The notes below the pieces were generated by a model that was given only the letters and a program-made list of their open reading frames with translations, searched no databases and was not told where the DNA came from. Made by a program: the position numbers and the translations under genes. Shown one piece after another: positions 1 to 10,045 of a stretch of DNA of 18,079 nt; position 1 is the stretch's first letter, and every line of letters starts with the position of its first letter. Source of the DNA: Carex sylvatica (lineage: Eukaryota; Streptophyta; Magnoliopsida; Poales; Cyperaceae); contig CAXKVR010000401.1 of assembly GCA_964058845.1 (NCBI GenBank), forward strand, positions 1 to 18,079, read 5' to 3'.

Positions 1-44
1 AATTGGCCGGGCCGAATCAATTGGTCTGATTTTAAATTGCAACA

Positions 45-66
45 GGCGGCCCACGGGCCCAGCCCA
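45..66. promoter_or_regulatory. GGCCCA (site II-like) cluster
   Basis: GGCCCA occurs at 48-53 and 56-61, followed by a related GCCCA. Such motifs (TCP/site II elements, TGGGCC on the other strand) are common in proximal promoters of plant housekeeping genes. No gene is seen next to them inside the window, so they could belong to a minus-strand gene to the left. The assignment rests on motif density alone. Confidence 0.25.
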
Positions 67-99
67 ATAAACACCCAGGAGCTTTTCTTTCTTCATTAA

Positions 100-1080
100 A
101 TGTTTTTTTTTTTTTTGTTGTTGTTGTTTATCACACACAAAAACAAAAACAAGAGGCGATTTGAAAGTGTTGGTTTGATTTCCTTGTTTTTGTTTTTAGA
201 AAAGCATAGATAGCACATAGCAGCTGGAGAGTGTGGCTGGCACGCCTACACGCTTGTGTGTCAAGCACGATCTACGTCAAATAAAACAATGAATGCTGTT
301 CACAAACAAGATAACACCAATGAACTTGTGCATTTGCATATACCACGCTGCATTCTTTCCATTTACATATTTTCGATAAAAACTATTTTGCGAAGGTGCC
401 CTTGCAAAGTCAGTAAATTATATATAGAATCATTACTAGGAATTTTTATTTTATTTATTTATTTTATTTTTAATTTATTGATTATTTTTTGTTTTTAACA
501 ATAGCGTCTTCATTAATTTGTGAACTAAATAATGGGCATGAATGTATACCGTCATTTAAAATTTAAACTGGAATTCATTAACAGTTAATTTGACAATTTG
601 AGTAGGATTCCAGATTAAATTATAGATTTGGAAGAATAAAAAAAAAAGTAACTAGATATATTGTTGGCCTTATATATTTATTGTGTGTCAAATTTTTATC
701 TAATTAGAATTTCTAGTTGATATGACATAAAAAATATTAAATTTGAACCGCAAATGATAAACGATAAAATTGTATTTAATTTTATTTATTTTATCATGAT
801 ATACATATTCTACATATCAAATTTCAAATGTCATGTTTTAAAAAATAAAAAGTTTTGTTAATAGGGAAAAAATTACAAAATTAGTTGCTGGTTAAAATAA
901 TAATTTTTTTAAAGGGAAAAACAAAATAATAAAACTTTCTAGGATGAAAAATATTTGGAGTGTGGACACCGAGCACTAGTCTAGGCATCAACTTAATTTT
1001 TTTTTTTTTAAAATCAATCCCAAAAGTTTAGATGAAATAAAAGAATGAAAAAAATATGATTGAGATAAGGTGGCAAGTAC
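100..1080. other. AT-rich intergenic DNA, no gene seen
   Basis: This stretch is AT-rich with many poly-A and poly-T runs. The only open frame of note, 256-498, gives a low-complexity Ile/Phe/Leu-rich tail with no recognisable domain, as expected of translated AT-rich DNA. No RNA gene or clear transposon end was found. The right-hand part is the distal 5' flank of the HEMA gene. Confidence 0.6.
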
Positions 1081-1118
1081 ATTAGATGGAAGGAGTATGG
1101 ATAAAGCGTTGTAGCTCC

Positions 1119-1412
1119 AACCAATCAGATCTCTCTAAATCTCGCTTTTCCAAATCTCCTCTTCCCTTCCTAACCTCACCCCCAACTCCTTCCCGAGTCC
1201 TATTACCTCAAATTTTGAGTTTAGACCCTAACCGTCCGATCAGAATCTGGGCACTTTATATTCGTGCCATAGGAGATCGGACGGTCTGTATACAACCTCA
1301 AAATTTAATTTACTTTAGGTATTTGAATTCCCAACTCCTTTCCCACCTAGTGGGGCCCACTCTCCGCCTCCCTCGCAATTAACCACTACTCCTCTCTCTC
1401 TCTCTCTCTCTC
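1119..1412 (+). promoter_or_regulatory. putative HEMA core promoter and 5' leader
   Basis: Upstream of the HEMA start are a CCAAT box (about 1119-1123), a TATA-like TTTATATT at 1255-1262, a GGGGCCCAC site (1352-1360) and a CT microsatellite (1392-1412) of the Y-patch kind common near plant transcription starts. If the TATA-like site is used, transcription would begin around 1285-1295, giving a leader of about 250 bases. The CT tract would lie in that leader. The start site is inferred, not seen. Confidence 0.4.
1210..1306. repeat. 97-bp coaxial three-part palindrome in HEMA promoter
   Basis: Three inverted pairs share one centre near 1258: AAATTTTGAG (1210-1219) with CTCAAAATTT (1297-1306), ACCGTCCGATC (1231-1241) with GATCGGACGGT (1275-1285), and GGCAC (1250-1254) with GTGCC (1264-1268). 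The TATA-like site lies in the loop. The structure resembles a very short MITE or a cruciform-forming promoter element. The common centre makes chance unlikely. Confidence 0.7.
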
Positions 1413-1544
1413 CCCACCCACCAATTTATCGCTCTATGCCTCTCAATTTGTATCTCCTGGAATAAACCATCACTGCTGTTCCAGTTTCTATACCAATAAA
1501 ATACCAAAAAACCAAAAAGAGAGATATAGAGGATAACTATCGAG

Positions 1545-3559
1545 ATGGCTGCGGTGAATGGATTCGCAACGGCGTTTGGGGGAGTAAAGGTGGGGACTTT
1601 GGGCCGAACAAGCCCGCTCGGTTTCAAAGTGGGGCCCAGATTGACGAAGAGAGGAGGAGAGATAAGGTGCGATGTGGGAGCCGATGTGGAGGAGAAGAAG
1701 GCTGCCAGTGTTGCAGCGCTAGAACAGTTCAAGATCTCTGCTGATAGTAAGTTCTGCGCTCTTCGTTTCCATTTATTAGTAAATATTAAGTGTTCATTGC
1801 ACATTTGTTCACTTGTTTCAATTGGTATATAAAATGTGTGAACTTTTTATCAGGATATATGAAGGAGCAGAGCAGCATTGCTGTAATTGGTCTTAGTGTA
1901 CACACTGCACCAGTCGAAATGCGTGAGAAGCTTGCTGTGCCAGAAGCACAATGGCCTCATGCAATTTCAGAGCTGTGTAGCCTTAACCATGTAGAGGAAG
2001 CAGCGGTTCTCAGCACGTGCAATCGCATGGAGATATATGTAGTTGCGCTGTCCTGGAACCGGGGAATCAAAGAGGTCATTGATTGGATGTCTAAGGTAAT
2101 TTTTTTTTTATAACATTTGATTCTAAACCTAATTGATGAACAAGTCATCAATGAATCAATTGCAAGGGTAAAAGGATGAACAAATATTGATAGACAAATT
2201 CTACAAGGGAACTCCTGAGAAATACAACAAAAGAAATTTCTAAAAAAAAAGCTGGAAGAGGTTTTAATTCCTACAATCAACTAGTACTTTCATGCCAGCA
2301 CAGGCATTGACTGTATTATTCTTGTATACCAACTTAACTTTAATATGATTGTTGACTAATAAATTGATTTTGTAATTGGTTGATTAATTAGTTTGCTAGT
2401 GATATAATATTATTATTTTTTAATACAGACAAGTGGTATCCCAGCTGAAGAGCTCCGTCAGCACTTATTCATGCTACGGGACAGCGATGCTACCCGGCAC
2501 CTGTTTGAAGTGTCGGCTGGTCTCGACTCTCTTGTATTAGGCGAGGGCCAGATCTTGTCTCAGGTGAAGCAAGTGGTGCGTGTTGGCCAGGGTAGCGGTG
2601 GCCTTGGCAAGAACATCGATCGCATGTTCAAGGATGCAATCACTGCCGGAAAGCGTGTCAGAACTGAGACCAATATTTCCTCTGGGGCTGTCTCAGTCAG
2701 CTCGGCTGCTGTCGAATTGGCCCTTATGAAATTACCAAAGACCCATTGCCTCTCTGCACGGATGCTCCTTATTGGAGCCGGAAAGATGGGCAAATTGGTA
2801 ATTAAGCACCTTGCCTCAAAGGGATGCAAACAGGTTGTGGTTGTCAACCGCTCGGTTGAGAAAGTCGATGCCATTCGTGGGGAGATGAAGGATATCGAGA
2901 TTATCTACAGGCCGCTTGATGAGATGATGTCAGCAGCGGCCGAGGCTGATGTCATATTTACTAGCACTGCTTCTGAAATCCCCTTGTTTTTGAAGGAGCA
3001 TGTAGAGGCACTGCCTTTAGCGAGTGAGGAGATAGGAATGAGGCTTTTCATTGACATATCAGTGCCGAGAAATGTCGGGTCATGCGTGTCAGGTGTCGAA
3101 AATGCAAGGGTTTACAATGTTGATGATTTGAAGGAGGTTGTCGAGGCAAACAAAGAAGACAGGCTAAGAAAAGCAATGGAAGCACAAGAGTTAATTACAC
3201 AAGAATTGATAAAATTCGAAGCATGGAGAGATTCGCTTGAGACGGTACCGACAATCAAGAAATTGAGATCATACGCTGATAGAATTCGCGGGTCAGAACT
3301 TGAAAAATGCTTGCAAAAGATCGGAGAAGACTCTCTGACAAAGAAAATGAGAAAGTCGATCGAGGAGTTAAGTACTGGTATTGTTAACAAGCTTCTACAC
3401 GGCCCGTTGCAACACTTGAGATGTGATGGAAGTGACAGCCGAACTCTTGACGAGACACTTGAAAACATGCACGCATTAAATCGGATGTTTAGTCTCGATA
3501 CAGAGAAGGATATCATGGAGCGCAAAATAAAGGCGAAGGTGGAGAAGGCGCAAACATGA
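1545..3559 (+). CDS. HEMA: glutamyl-tRNA reductase, plastid (GluTR)
   Basis: This enzyme uses NADPH to reduce glutamyl-tRNA(Glu) to glutamate-1-semialdehyde in the plastid, the committed step toward 5-aminolevulinate, chlorophyll and heme. Exons are 1545-1746, 1854-2095 and 2429-3559, with GT-AG introns of 107 and 333 bp; joining them gives 524 aa, close to the usual plant length (about 540). Residues 1 to about 60 look like a poorly conserved transit peptide. The catalytic Cys is C123 in [16 protein letters not shown] (179-189) is a family signature. [10 protein letters not shown] (263-272) is the NADPH-binding loop. The C-terminal dimerisation helices contain [16 protein letters not shown]. 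The ATG at 1545 has a good context (GAGATGG) and is followed by an Arg/Ser/Thr-bearing leader. All key residues are present and no break is seen. The family is normally controlled by light, by heme feedback and by FLU; which HEMA paralogue this is cannot be told. Confidence 0.96.
1747..1853 (+). other. HEMA intron 1
   Basis: The intron starts GTAAGTT and ends TTTTTATCAG. It splits an Arg codon (A|GA) just after the transit-peptide region, and the joined reading [18 protein letters not shown] agrees with other plant GluTR proteins. Confidence 0.9.
2096..2428 (+). other. HEMA intron 2
   Basis: The intron starts GTAATTTTT and ends TAATACAG. It lies between codons, joining DWMSK to TSGIPAEEL, the continuity expected for GluTR. 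No element insertion is visible inside it. Confidence 0.9.
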
Positions 3560-3929
3560 AATAGTTATAACTCATTAACACTACTACATAGTCTTTTATG
3601 TTTTTGTATCTATTGTATACACGCATTCAATTTTCTCATTTCCCCTGAGTTGGGCTGACATTTCTTCTTTTTAAAATCTATGTATGTATTCTCTCGCGGC
3701 TGTTTGAATAAGATGCTTGATTGATTGGAAGAAAATAGGAGCAATGTAAGTTAATTTGCTAATGGATGTCAATTCTGATATTTGTTGTAATTGATATTAT
3801 ACAACTATTTTATATTTTTCTCTATTTGTTTTTCCACAGTTACCCATGAAGTTTCTTAAATTTCAAATTGTATGAACCTCGTTATGCTGCCTATGGTTTC
3901 TGTTTCTTCACTCCAGTGTTGGTGAGAAA
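3560..3929 (+). other. HEMA 3' UTR and flank, no gene
   Basis: This is T-rich sequence after the HEMA stop codon with TGTA-type upstream elements (TTTTGTATC, TTGTATAC) typical of plant poly(A) regions. The exact cleavage site cannot be placed. An AATAAG at about 3705 could be a near-upstream element. No open frame of interest was found. Confidence 0.4.
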
Positions 3930-4140
3930 GAGTACGGAGTAGGTCTGATGGACATCATACCTACTTTTGGGTCCAATGAGCTCCAACACCGTCCGATCTG
4001 CATTAAGATCTTGTGCGCATGGAAATTGAAGCAGATACACACAGATTTTAAAGCAGAACGCACACTTCTTAATACAGACTGGATGGCGATTAAGTCCATT
4101 GTACCAAAGTAGTCCGATGGGCATCGGACCTACTCTGAAT
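3930..4140. mobile_element. Mutator-like MITE with 11-bp target duplication
   Basis: Imperfect terminal inverted repeats of about 30 bp begin GAGTAGGTC at 3937 and end GACCTACTC at 4135. The 11-base direct repeat TTGGTGAGAAA lies just outside, at 3919-3929 and 4141-4151. A target duplication of 8-11 bp with long terminal repeats and no coding capacity fits a non-autonomous Mutator-like element. Two short open frames inside have no recognisable product. The superfamily call is an inference from duplication length. Confidence 0.6.
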
Positions 4141-4151
4141 TTGGTGAGAAA

Positions 4152-5568
4152 TATTTAGAAAACAGTACCTGATATTCTGGTATCCATGTGCTGCATGTGC
4201 ACATAATTTAGTCCAGTACTATAACACTGGATTAACGCTCAAGCAACCATTAAATTAACCTGATAATATATATAGATTCTATCAAACACAGCGCTAATAA
4301 TTAAGAATATAAATTAACATGATACAGATTGCAGAGGGAATAGGGGGAGAAAGTGAGATAAATAACAAAAATATGCGTTTCGATTTGAGAAATTTGTACA
4401 TTTTTTTTTGCCTATGTCATTGCTCCTTTTTAATATTTATTACATATATTGGAAGGCGCTTTCGTTAATTAGAAAATTTTTAAACAAACTTAATTAGTGG
4501 TTAACCATGTTTTGTGATTTACCTAAAATAGGACTCACAATCGATTTTTATTTATTTTTAATATTTTTTAGCACGGTTGCCAACTGAAGGGTTTTTTTTT
4601 TCATTAAGTGGAAAGGACTTTACACAATTTATTAAATTATATGTCACCCGCTTAATTACTTCAAATGTGACGTAGGAAAAATAATTAAACAAAATTATAG
4701 AAAATATATAATTTTCTTTTTTGTTCTTTTATATTCTTTTTTATGTTTCATCTCTCTTCTTCTTCACCTCATGTAAACTAAACAGGTGCAATAATTTGTG
4801 AGGTGTGTTAAACACTTGCTAAGCAAAATCATTCCTTTGCTTTCTATATATTTGTTCTCGGCTGCACCGCCTTTTCTCTATTCTCTTTAATATAGATCAT
4901 GTTTAAATCATTACATCCAAGTTATATAAGTATCTAAAACTGATTTAAGTAATCAATTATCTAAAACTGCTTATTTTGTTGAAAATAATAGCCTGAAACT
5001 CAATCCATGTTACCCTTTTTAATGATTGCTTAACTTGCCTATGCAACATTTTTTTAATGGAATCTGAGAGCTAGATCTCTACATTTTTCTTAAAAAAAAT
5101 AAAAATTAGGGCCCGTGAACTAAACCCGTTATTTTTTTTTAATAATGTTGAACAATTTTATGTTTCCATGAAGCCCAAAGTTATAATGCTATCGGCCCAC
5201 CAACAAATACGACCTAATAATGGTTTGTTCTGGGCCTACATGTTCAGCCTACAAAGGAGAGTGTTTATTAACTTAATTTCTTCTCTAGTAGACTGCTAAA
5301 TTTGCAGCTACTAGTCAAGTTATTTGATAAAATTTTATATATTAAGGAACAAAACTAATCACTAATTATCATTATTTGTTAATCAAAATGTATCAAAAAA
5401 ATTTATAAATCTTAATAAAAAATGAAACGTGAGTATAATTATGTATATATTAGAACAAAGCCTTTACAGCAACAAGGAAAGCTATTTCTTAAACATATTA
5501 GTGGCACATAGCTCACAAACTTGTTACTAGTTTACTAATTCCCTTAACACTACTTACTAATTAATTAA
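4152..5568. other. convergent intergenic region, AT-rich, no gene seen
   Basis: This is the space between the 3' ends of HEMA (+) and the receptor kinase (-). It is AT-rich with poly-T runs and holds no open frame that looks coding. Between 5109 and 5236 are GGGCCC (5109-5114), GGCCCA (5194-5199) and TGGGCC (5231-5236), motifs more usual in promoters. The minus-strand receptor kinase 3' UTR must lie left of 5569, but its end is not evident. Confidence 0.5.
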
Positions 5569-8302
5569 TTATATGCTTCCCAGGTAAATTTGTTTAATCT
5601 TTGAAATTTCAGCTGCCACATCTTCCATTCTCATCCGATCTTTCGGAGCTTCCTTAGAACAGGCGAGGCCGACATGAACGAGTGGAATTATGCACTTCTC
5701 CATTACCATGTTCAGAAGGTCGTTGCTATTTTCTTGGTTGTTTTCAAGGCATTTGAACTCTCCAAACATGCTAGGATCCAAGATCTCAATAATTTTTTCT
5801 GGAAATGCATTGGAAACATATGCATGAATGTTAAAACCATCTTTAAACATCGCATCCGTTGGCCTCTTTCCAGTAATCATCTCCAGAAGAACAATTCCAA
5901 AGCTATATACATCACCCTGTGTGGAGATGGTGCTGCCCAATGCATACTCTACAATAAAAATTGCAAATACAGCAAACATTAGATAAAAAAATTATAGGAG
6001 ATGTGTGAAAATTGTTGCAATTTGAGAAGTTGTGATACTTGAAATTTCTTAATTTACCTGGTGGTATATAGCCAATAGTTCCTTTCAGACCAAGCAAGGT
6101 TGTGGACATCTCTGCAGAGGTGGAATGAGAAGCAGCCAAGAACCTTGCGAGACCAAAATCACTGATAAGTGCGGTCATGTCAGTGTCGATAAGTATGTTG
6201 CCTGGCTTTATGTCACAATGGACCATTGGAGTAACACAGTGATGATGCAAATAACTCAGACCAAAAGCAACATCCATAGCTATATTTATTCCATGAGCCA
6301 AACTCAGCTTCTTTCCCGAGGATTTCGGGTGTATCCACTCGTCAAGGCTGCCATTTGGGATGTATTCGAAAACTAGAGATTTAAATTCATTCCCTTTAAA
6401 ATCTATCGAGGAGCACGAAGTGATGACACCAACTAGATTTTTGTGCCTGATGTTTCTCAAAGATTCACATTCAGAATTGAAGCTCCTCAGAGCTCCATGC
6501 TGCTCAAGGTCAAAAACCTTGACAGCTACCGCTTGGTTATCTAACATTCCCTTATAAACAGAACCAAAGCTCCCTGAACCAACCAAATTATCCGAGGAAA
6601 ACCCATCAGTTGCTTTTGCAATATCAGAATATGGCACCTTCTTGTACTTATTATCCCTGAATGGAGCGGGTTTAGGCAACTTGACGATCCTCTTATTCCT
6701 TCTCAGTTGGTACAGAATGCTGACAATAAGGCAGAAACATATGACAACAACAATTGTGATGATAATGCTGATGATCACCATCATTTTAGAGGATCGTGTC
6801 GATGCCTTTGGTTGCAAATTGTTAATTACTGGAAAAGGGCATGATGGCAGATGGAGTTCTGAATCACCGCTACACAATCCTTGATTACCGAGGAGAAATA
6901 CAGCAGAGGCATTGCTAAAAATGCCACCTGTTGGTACTTCCCCAGTAAAATTGTTGAAAGAAAGGTTCAGATACTGCAGACCCCGAAGGGATCCGAGGAA
7001 CTCAGGAATTCTCCCTGAGAGGTTGTTATGAGAGAGATTAAGAGATGTTATCCCTTTCATGTTTTCAAAGGATTTAGGGATACTCCCTTGGATTAAGTTG
7101 TCTCCCAAAAAGAGCTCCACCAAGGATGGACAAAAACCTAAGGACTCAGGAATTGTACCTGTCAAGTTGTTCCCTACAAGGGACAGAATATTAAGGGAAT
7201 TCATGCGAGATACATCAGGTATGGACCCCGTTAATTGGTTGTGTGATGTATCAAGTTGTATCATACTAGTTAACCTTGATAGTTCTTTCGGAATGGCTCC
7301 TTCAAGCTGATTGGAACATATTTTGAGAATCTGCAATCTGGTGCAGTTTCCCAAACTTGCCGGGATGGTTCCGTTCAGTTCATTTCCCATCAATGTGAGA
7401 TAGTATAATTCAGTAAGGTTGCCTATGGAATCAGGAATGGGTCCTAACAGTTTATTGTAATCAATCATTAACCTTCCTAATTTTGAGAGAGAACCAATGG
7501 TTGAGGGGAGAACACCTTCAAAGTAATTATAACTCAAATCTAATTCAGTGAGGTTCACGAGATTCCCGATCTCGCGAGGGATCGACCCCCCTATAGAATT
7601 ATACAGTAATAATAGCTTCTGAAGCTTGGTTGAGAGGTTCCCTATTGTATTTGGCAAACTGCCTGACAGGTCATAATTGTAAGAAAAATCAATTGTATGT
7701 AAGGCACTGCAGTTTGCTAATGAAGTTATTAGGTTGCTCACATCTCCCTTAAAAAAATTAGAACCTAGGTTTAGAAACTGAAGTTTGGGAAATCTTTGCC
7801 CTAGGTATGGTGGAAGAGTTCCAGTCATACTATTGTAATACAAATTCAAGTAAGTTAGGGAAGAAATGTTGAAAAGAGAGTGTGGGACTAATCCGTAGAA
7901 TTGGTTAGAAGAGAGATCTAGGTGCTTTAGGCCGTTGATACGGCCAAGCTCCCCCGGTATTTCTCCTTGCAGGCTATTGCCTCTCAGGTTGATTTTTTTA
8001 ATGAATGTGAGATAGGCTATGTTTGGGGATAAGGAACCAGTGAGTCGCAATGCCCCGAGGTCCAGTGCACTAACATGGGGTGGATTGTTGTCATCGCAAG
8101 TGATTCCACGCCATTTGCAAAAGTCGAGGGAATCGTTTCTCCAAGAAGCTAAGGATGAGTGGGGATCAGAGAGCTTGGATTTGATATTCAGTAGAGTTTG
8201 TCGCTCTGAGGCAGCAGCAGCAGCAGAAATTAGATTGGAGTCAGATTGTGATAACCAAATTATGAAAATGGAAACAAGCATAGGAAACAAAGGACGCATC
8301 AT
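5569..8302 (-). CDS. LRR receptor-like kinase, non-RD, Xa21/EFR/FLS2-like (class XII)
   Basis: This is a plasma-membrane receptor kinase of the group that includes XA21, EFR and FLS2, which sense microbial ligands; its own ligand is unknown. Exon 1 is 8302-6058 and exon 2 is 5948-5569. The 109-bp GT-AG intron splits a Glu codon in the kinase activation segment, where the joined reading is GTIGYIPPEYALGS. From the preferred start (8302) the protein has 874 aa: signal peptide (about 1-28), N-terminal cap with DFCKWRGITC, 16 LRRs (about 75-465), membrane span (about 507-533), then kinase. The kinase has GSGSFGSV (575-582), VAVK Lys595, HCDIKPGN (695-702) and DFG (715-717). Cys before the catalytic Asp makes it non-RD. 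It has fewer LRRs than XA21 or EFR (over 20). The start at 8302 is preferred because the ATG at 8356 would lie upstream of the start site predicted from the TATA box. No break is seen. Confidence 0.93.
5949..6057 (-). other. receptor kinase intron
   Basis: On the minus strand the intron starts GTAAATTAAG and ends TTTATTGTAG. It interrupts the kinase domain at the conserved (A/P)PE motif. A single kinase-domain intron is common in class XII LRR receptor kinases. Reading through it would cut the kinase after subdomain VIII, so splicing is needed for a complete kinase. Confidence 0.88.
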
Positions 8303-8372
8303 TAGCTGTTGTTTTTTTGTGGTCTTTTGCCTAGTGTTTCTGAGGTGCACTAACACTGGAGACTAGTTTTCA

Positions 8373-8503
8373 TTATATAGAGATAAAATCGCCCAAGATA
8401 CTTCATTGAAAGTTTCAAACTAATAATTGGCCAAGGACAATTCATTGAAAGTTCAAACCAACCTACAAAGCATAGTGCTGCTTTTGTTTCATTGAATGTC
8501 CCC
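8373..8503 (-). promoter_or_regulatory. receptor kinase core promoter with three TTCATTGAA repeats
   Basis: On the minus strand TATATAA lies at 8379-8373, predicting a transcription start near 8350-8345, about 45 bp before the ATG at 8302. Upstream are three copies of a motif read on the + strand as TTCATTGAA(A/T)GT: 8402-8420, 8441-8459 and 8488-8503. The spacing and sequence are largely kept in the diverged duplicate at 13921-14100, suggesting either constraint or recent duplication. Confidence 0.5.
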
Positions 8504-8580
8504 ATCACAATATATAGATTGAATTATAACAGGGTAATACGAGAAGCTGTTTTCGTTGTTTCTTTGGACTAAAATTTTAT
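8391..8580 (-). repeat. receptor kinase upstream segment, copy A of direct duplication
   Basis: This segment matches 13921-14100 in the same orientation, with scattered substitutions and small indels. Shared landmarks on the + strand include ATACTTCATTGAA, CCAAGGA, AAGTTCAAACCAACCT and CCCATCACAAT. Copy A is attached to an intact gene; copy B is not. Confidence 0.8.
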
Positions 8581-8827
8581 AAGCTGCGTTTTGAGTTGGG
8601 GCCATTCAATTTAATCACTATTTAGAAGCCGTTTTTTTATTATGTTTTTAATTAAATCTGATTATTTTGTTGCATTTATATTAGATTGCACTGTCCGAAT
8701 CTACAAAGCATGATGCTAACATGCTGCTATCTTTTCCAAATCTACAAGGATATTATCGGATATTCACACCTAAATTTTTGAATACTTGTCGGATATTATC
8801 CATACCTTTTTCACTCCTGTATAGACG
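8581..8827. other. intergenic DNA, nothing recognised
   Basis: AT-rich sequence between two duplicated blocks. A short internal repetition, GGATATTATC and GGATATTCACACC around 8748-8800, is visible. No gene or element end was found. Confidence 0.5.
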
Positions 8828-9349
8828 AACCATTTAATTATGAAAATAACAGTAGGTTGGAACATTCAGTGCTGAGTCGTTGGGAGTCTCCTTTAACCTC
8901 CAAGTATACTGTTCAAGTCTTCCACATTTGTCAATTTGCAGAAAATTTAGCACATTAATTTGTCAATTTGTGCCACAGTTGTTATATATCATAGTCAATA
9001 ATTATTTTCAATCAGTTTGAAACATTCAATGTTGTATATGGTTTTGTTCAGTTTTAAATTAATTTGACGAGAACTTAATAATTTAGATTTCAATTGTGTG
9101 GGTTTTACAGTGACAAGTGGACGTAACACAGAGATAAAAGGAGTTACTGCGCGTATGAACACTACATACGTACAACTAAGTGTTTTTTAAGTACAAATTC
9201 ACAAAATAAGCGCCTACGGCCGGGATTTAAACCAATTATTTTTTCACAAAACAAGCAAAATAATAAAAATACATAAAAAATTGAGAATATCACAAAAAAG
9301 TTTGTTGTTAGAAAATAAAATATCAAATTATCGATCCTTCAATGGTTCG
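8828..9349. repeat. dispersed repeat, copy 1
   Basis: The left part (8828 to about 9180) matches 12755-13122 in inverted orientation; for example AACAGTAGGTTG and AACCTCCAAGTATACT have exact reverse complements there. The right part (about 9048-9349) matches 17772-18079, also inverted, including GCGCCTACGGCC and TCGATCCTTCAATGGTTCG. It lies directly upstream of the intact receptor kinase, so it may be part of a duplicated receptor-kinase flank rather than a free transposon. Confidence 0.8.
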
Positions 9350-9800
9350 ATCAAACGAACCCTGGAGACATCTTCTATATATCGGTTCTGGAGGAGATAC
9401 ATAGCGTACGTGTTCAAGCGGTCGATTTGGAAATTTATATTTTTTTGAAATTTTTTTACTAATTTTTTAGAATTTTTGAAAATCAGTGGGTAGTAAAACT
9501 TAAGAAATTTTGAGGTTGTCTTCTCGAGGAAGCTCCCTGGTGGGTCCTTGAGTTGAGCTATGCCGGTAGCGGATGTTAGGCTGTTAGGCAGAAGTATATT
9601 GTTAGTGAAACCTAGCATAAAGAAAACGGCTCCAAACTCCCAACGGGACTGTAGTTCACTTCCGAGTGAGCCACCGTGCGAGCCTCCACTCTCATTATGT
9701 GTGAACTAGTGTCTACTCTGCTGCTTGTTAGTTGCAAGTTTGAAGTTGTTGTTTAGGAGCCAAAAACAAGAGGGGCACCTGCCGACTCTCACGAGGGAAC
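9350..9800. other. unassigned sequence, no convincing gene
   Basis: A 96-codon minus-strand frame (9618-9328) has no recognisable domain and is Lys/Phe/Asn-rich. About 9426-9470 contains the TTTTTTTGAAATTTTTTTACTA-like stretch of the MITE core found from 9801 onward, so part of it is probably degraded element. The more GC-rich 9530-9700 matches nothing I know. Confidence 0.4.
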
Positions 9801-9966
9801 AAATTTCAAAAAAATAGTAAATTTAAAAAAAAAAAATGTATAATTTGATCTTCAAGTACATATCAATATGAAAATTATGTTGAGAAGTTTGGATCGACTG
9901 TTTGAATTTTAAAATTGGAGATATGAGCAGAAAGTAAAACATCTCTTTACTTCCCAAAGCATGATA
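9801..9966. mobile_element. partial MITE of the TA/CT-anchored family (one arm)
   Basis: It contains the family core read as TTTGGATCGACTGTTTGAA (about 9888-9906), preceded by the A-rich AAATAGTAAATTT and followed by AGTAAAACATCT and TTACTTCCC. It then runs into the CT and TA microsatellite. Only one arm is present; the partner is lost or was replaced by the neighbouring element. Identification rests on similarity to 10041-10467. Confidence 0.55.

Positions 9967-10040
<74 letters not shown>
9967..10040. repeat. compound microsatellite (CT)11 then (AT)26
   Basis: An uninterrupted CT run at 9967-9988 is followed by an uninterrupted AT run to 10040. It sits between two members of the same MITE family. 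A similar CT/TA tract lies at 10464-10494 on the far side of the 10041-10467 element. Confidence 0.97.

Positions 10041-10045
<5 letters not shown>

Noticed and set aside
1379..1804. Minus-strand 141-codon frame opposite HEMA exon 1
   Set aside because: It is the antisense shadow of the HEMA leader and exon 1; its Arg/Glu repeat is only the CT microsatellite translated.
8303..8356. Upstream ATG at 8356 extending the receptor kinase by 18 residues
   Set aside because: The predicted transcription start from the TATAA at 8379-8373 falls at or after this ATG, and the added basic Lys/Gln-rich residues would spoil the signal peptide. The ATG at 8302 is preferred, though RNA evidence could reverse this.
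9328..9618. Minus-strand 96-codon frame as a gene
   Set aside because: No recognisable domain, low-complexity Lys/Phe/Asn content, and it overlaps both a dispersed repeat and MITE-like A/T tracts.
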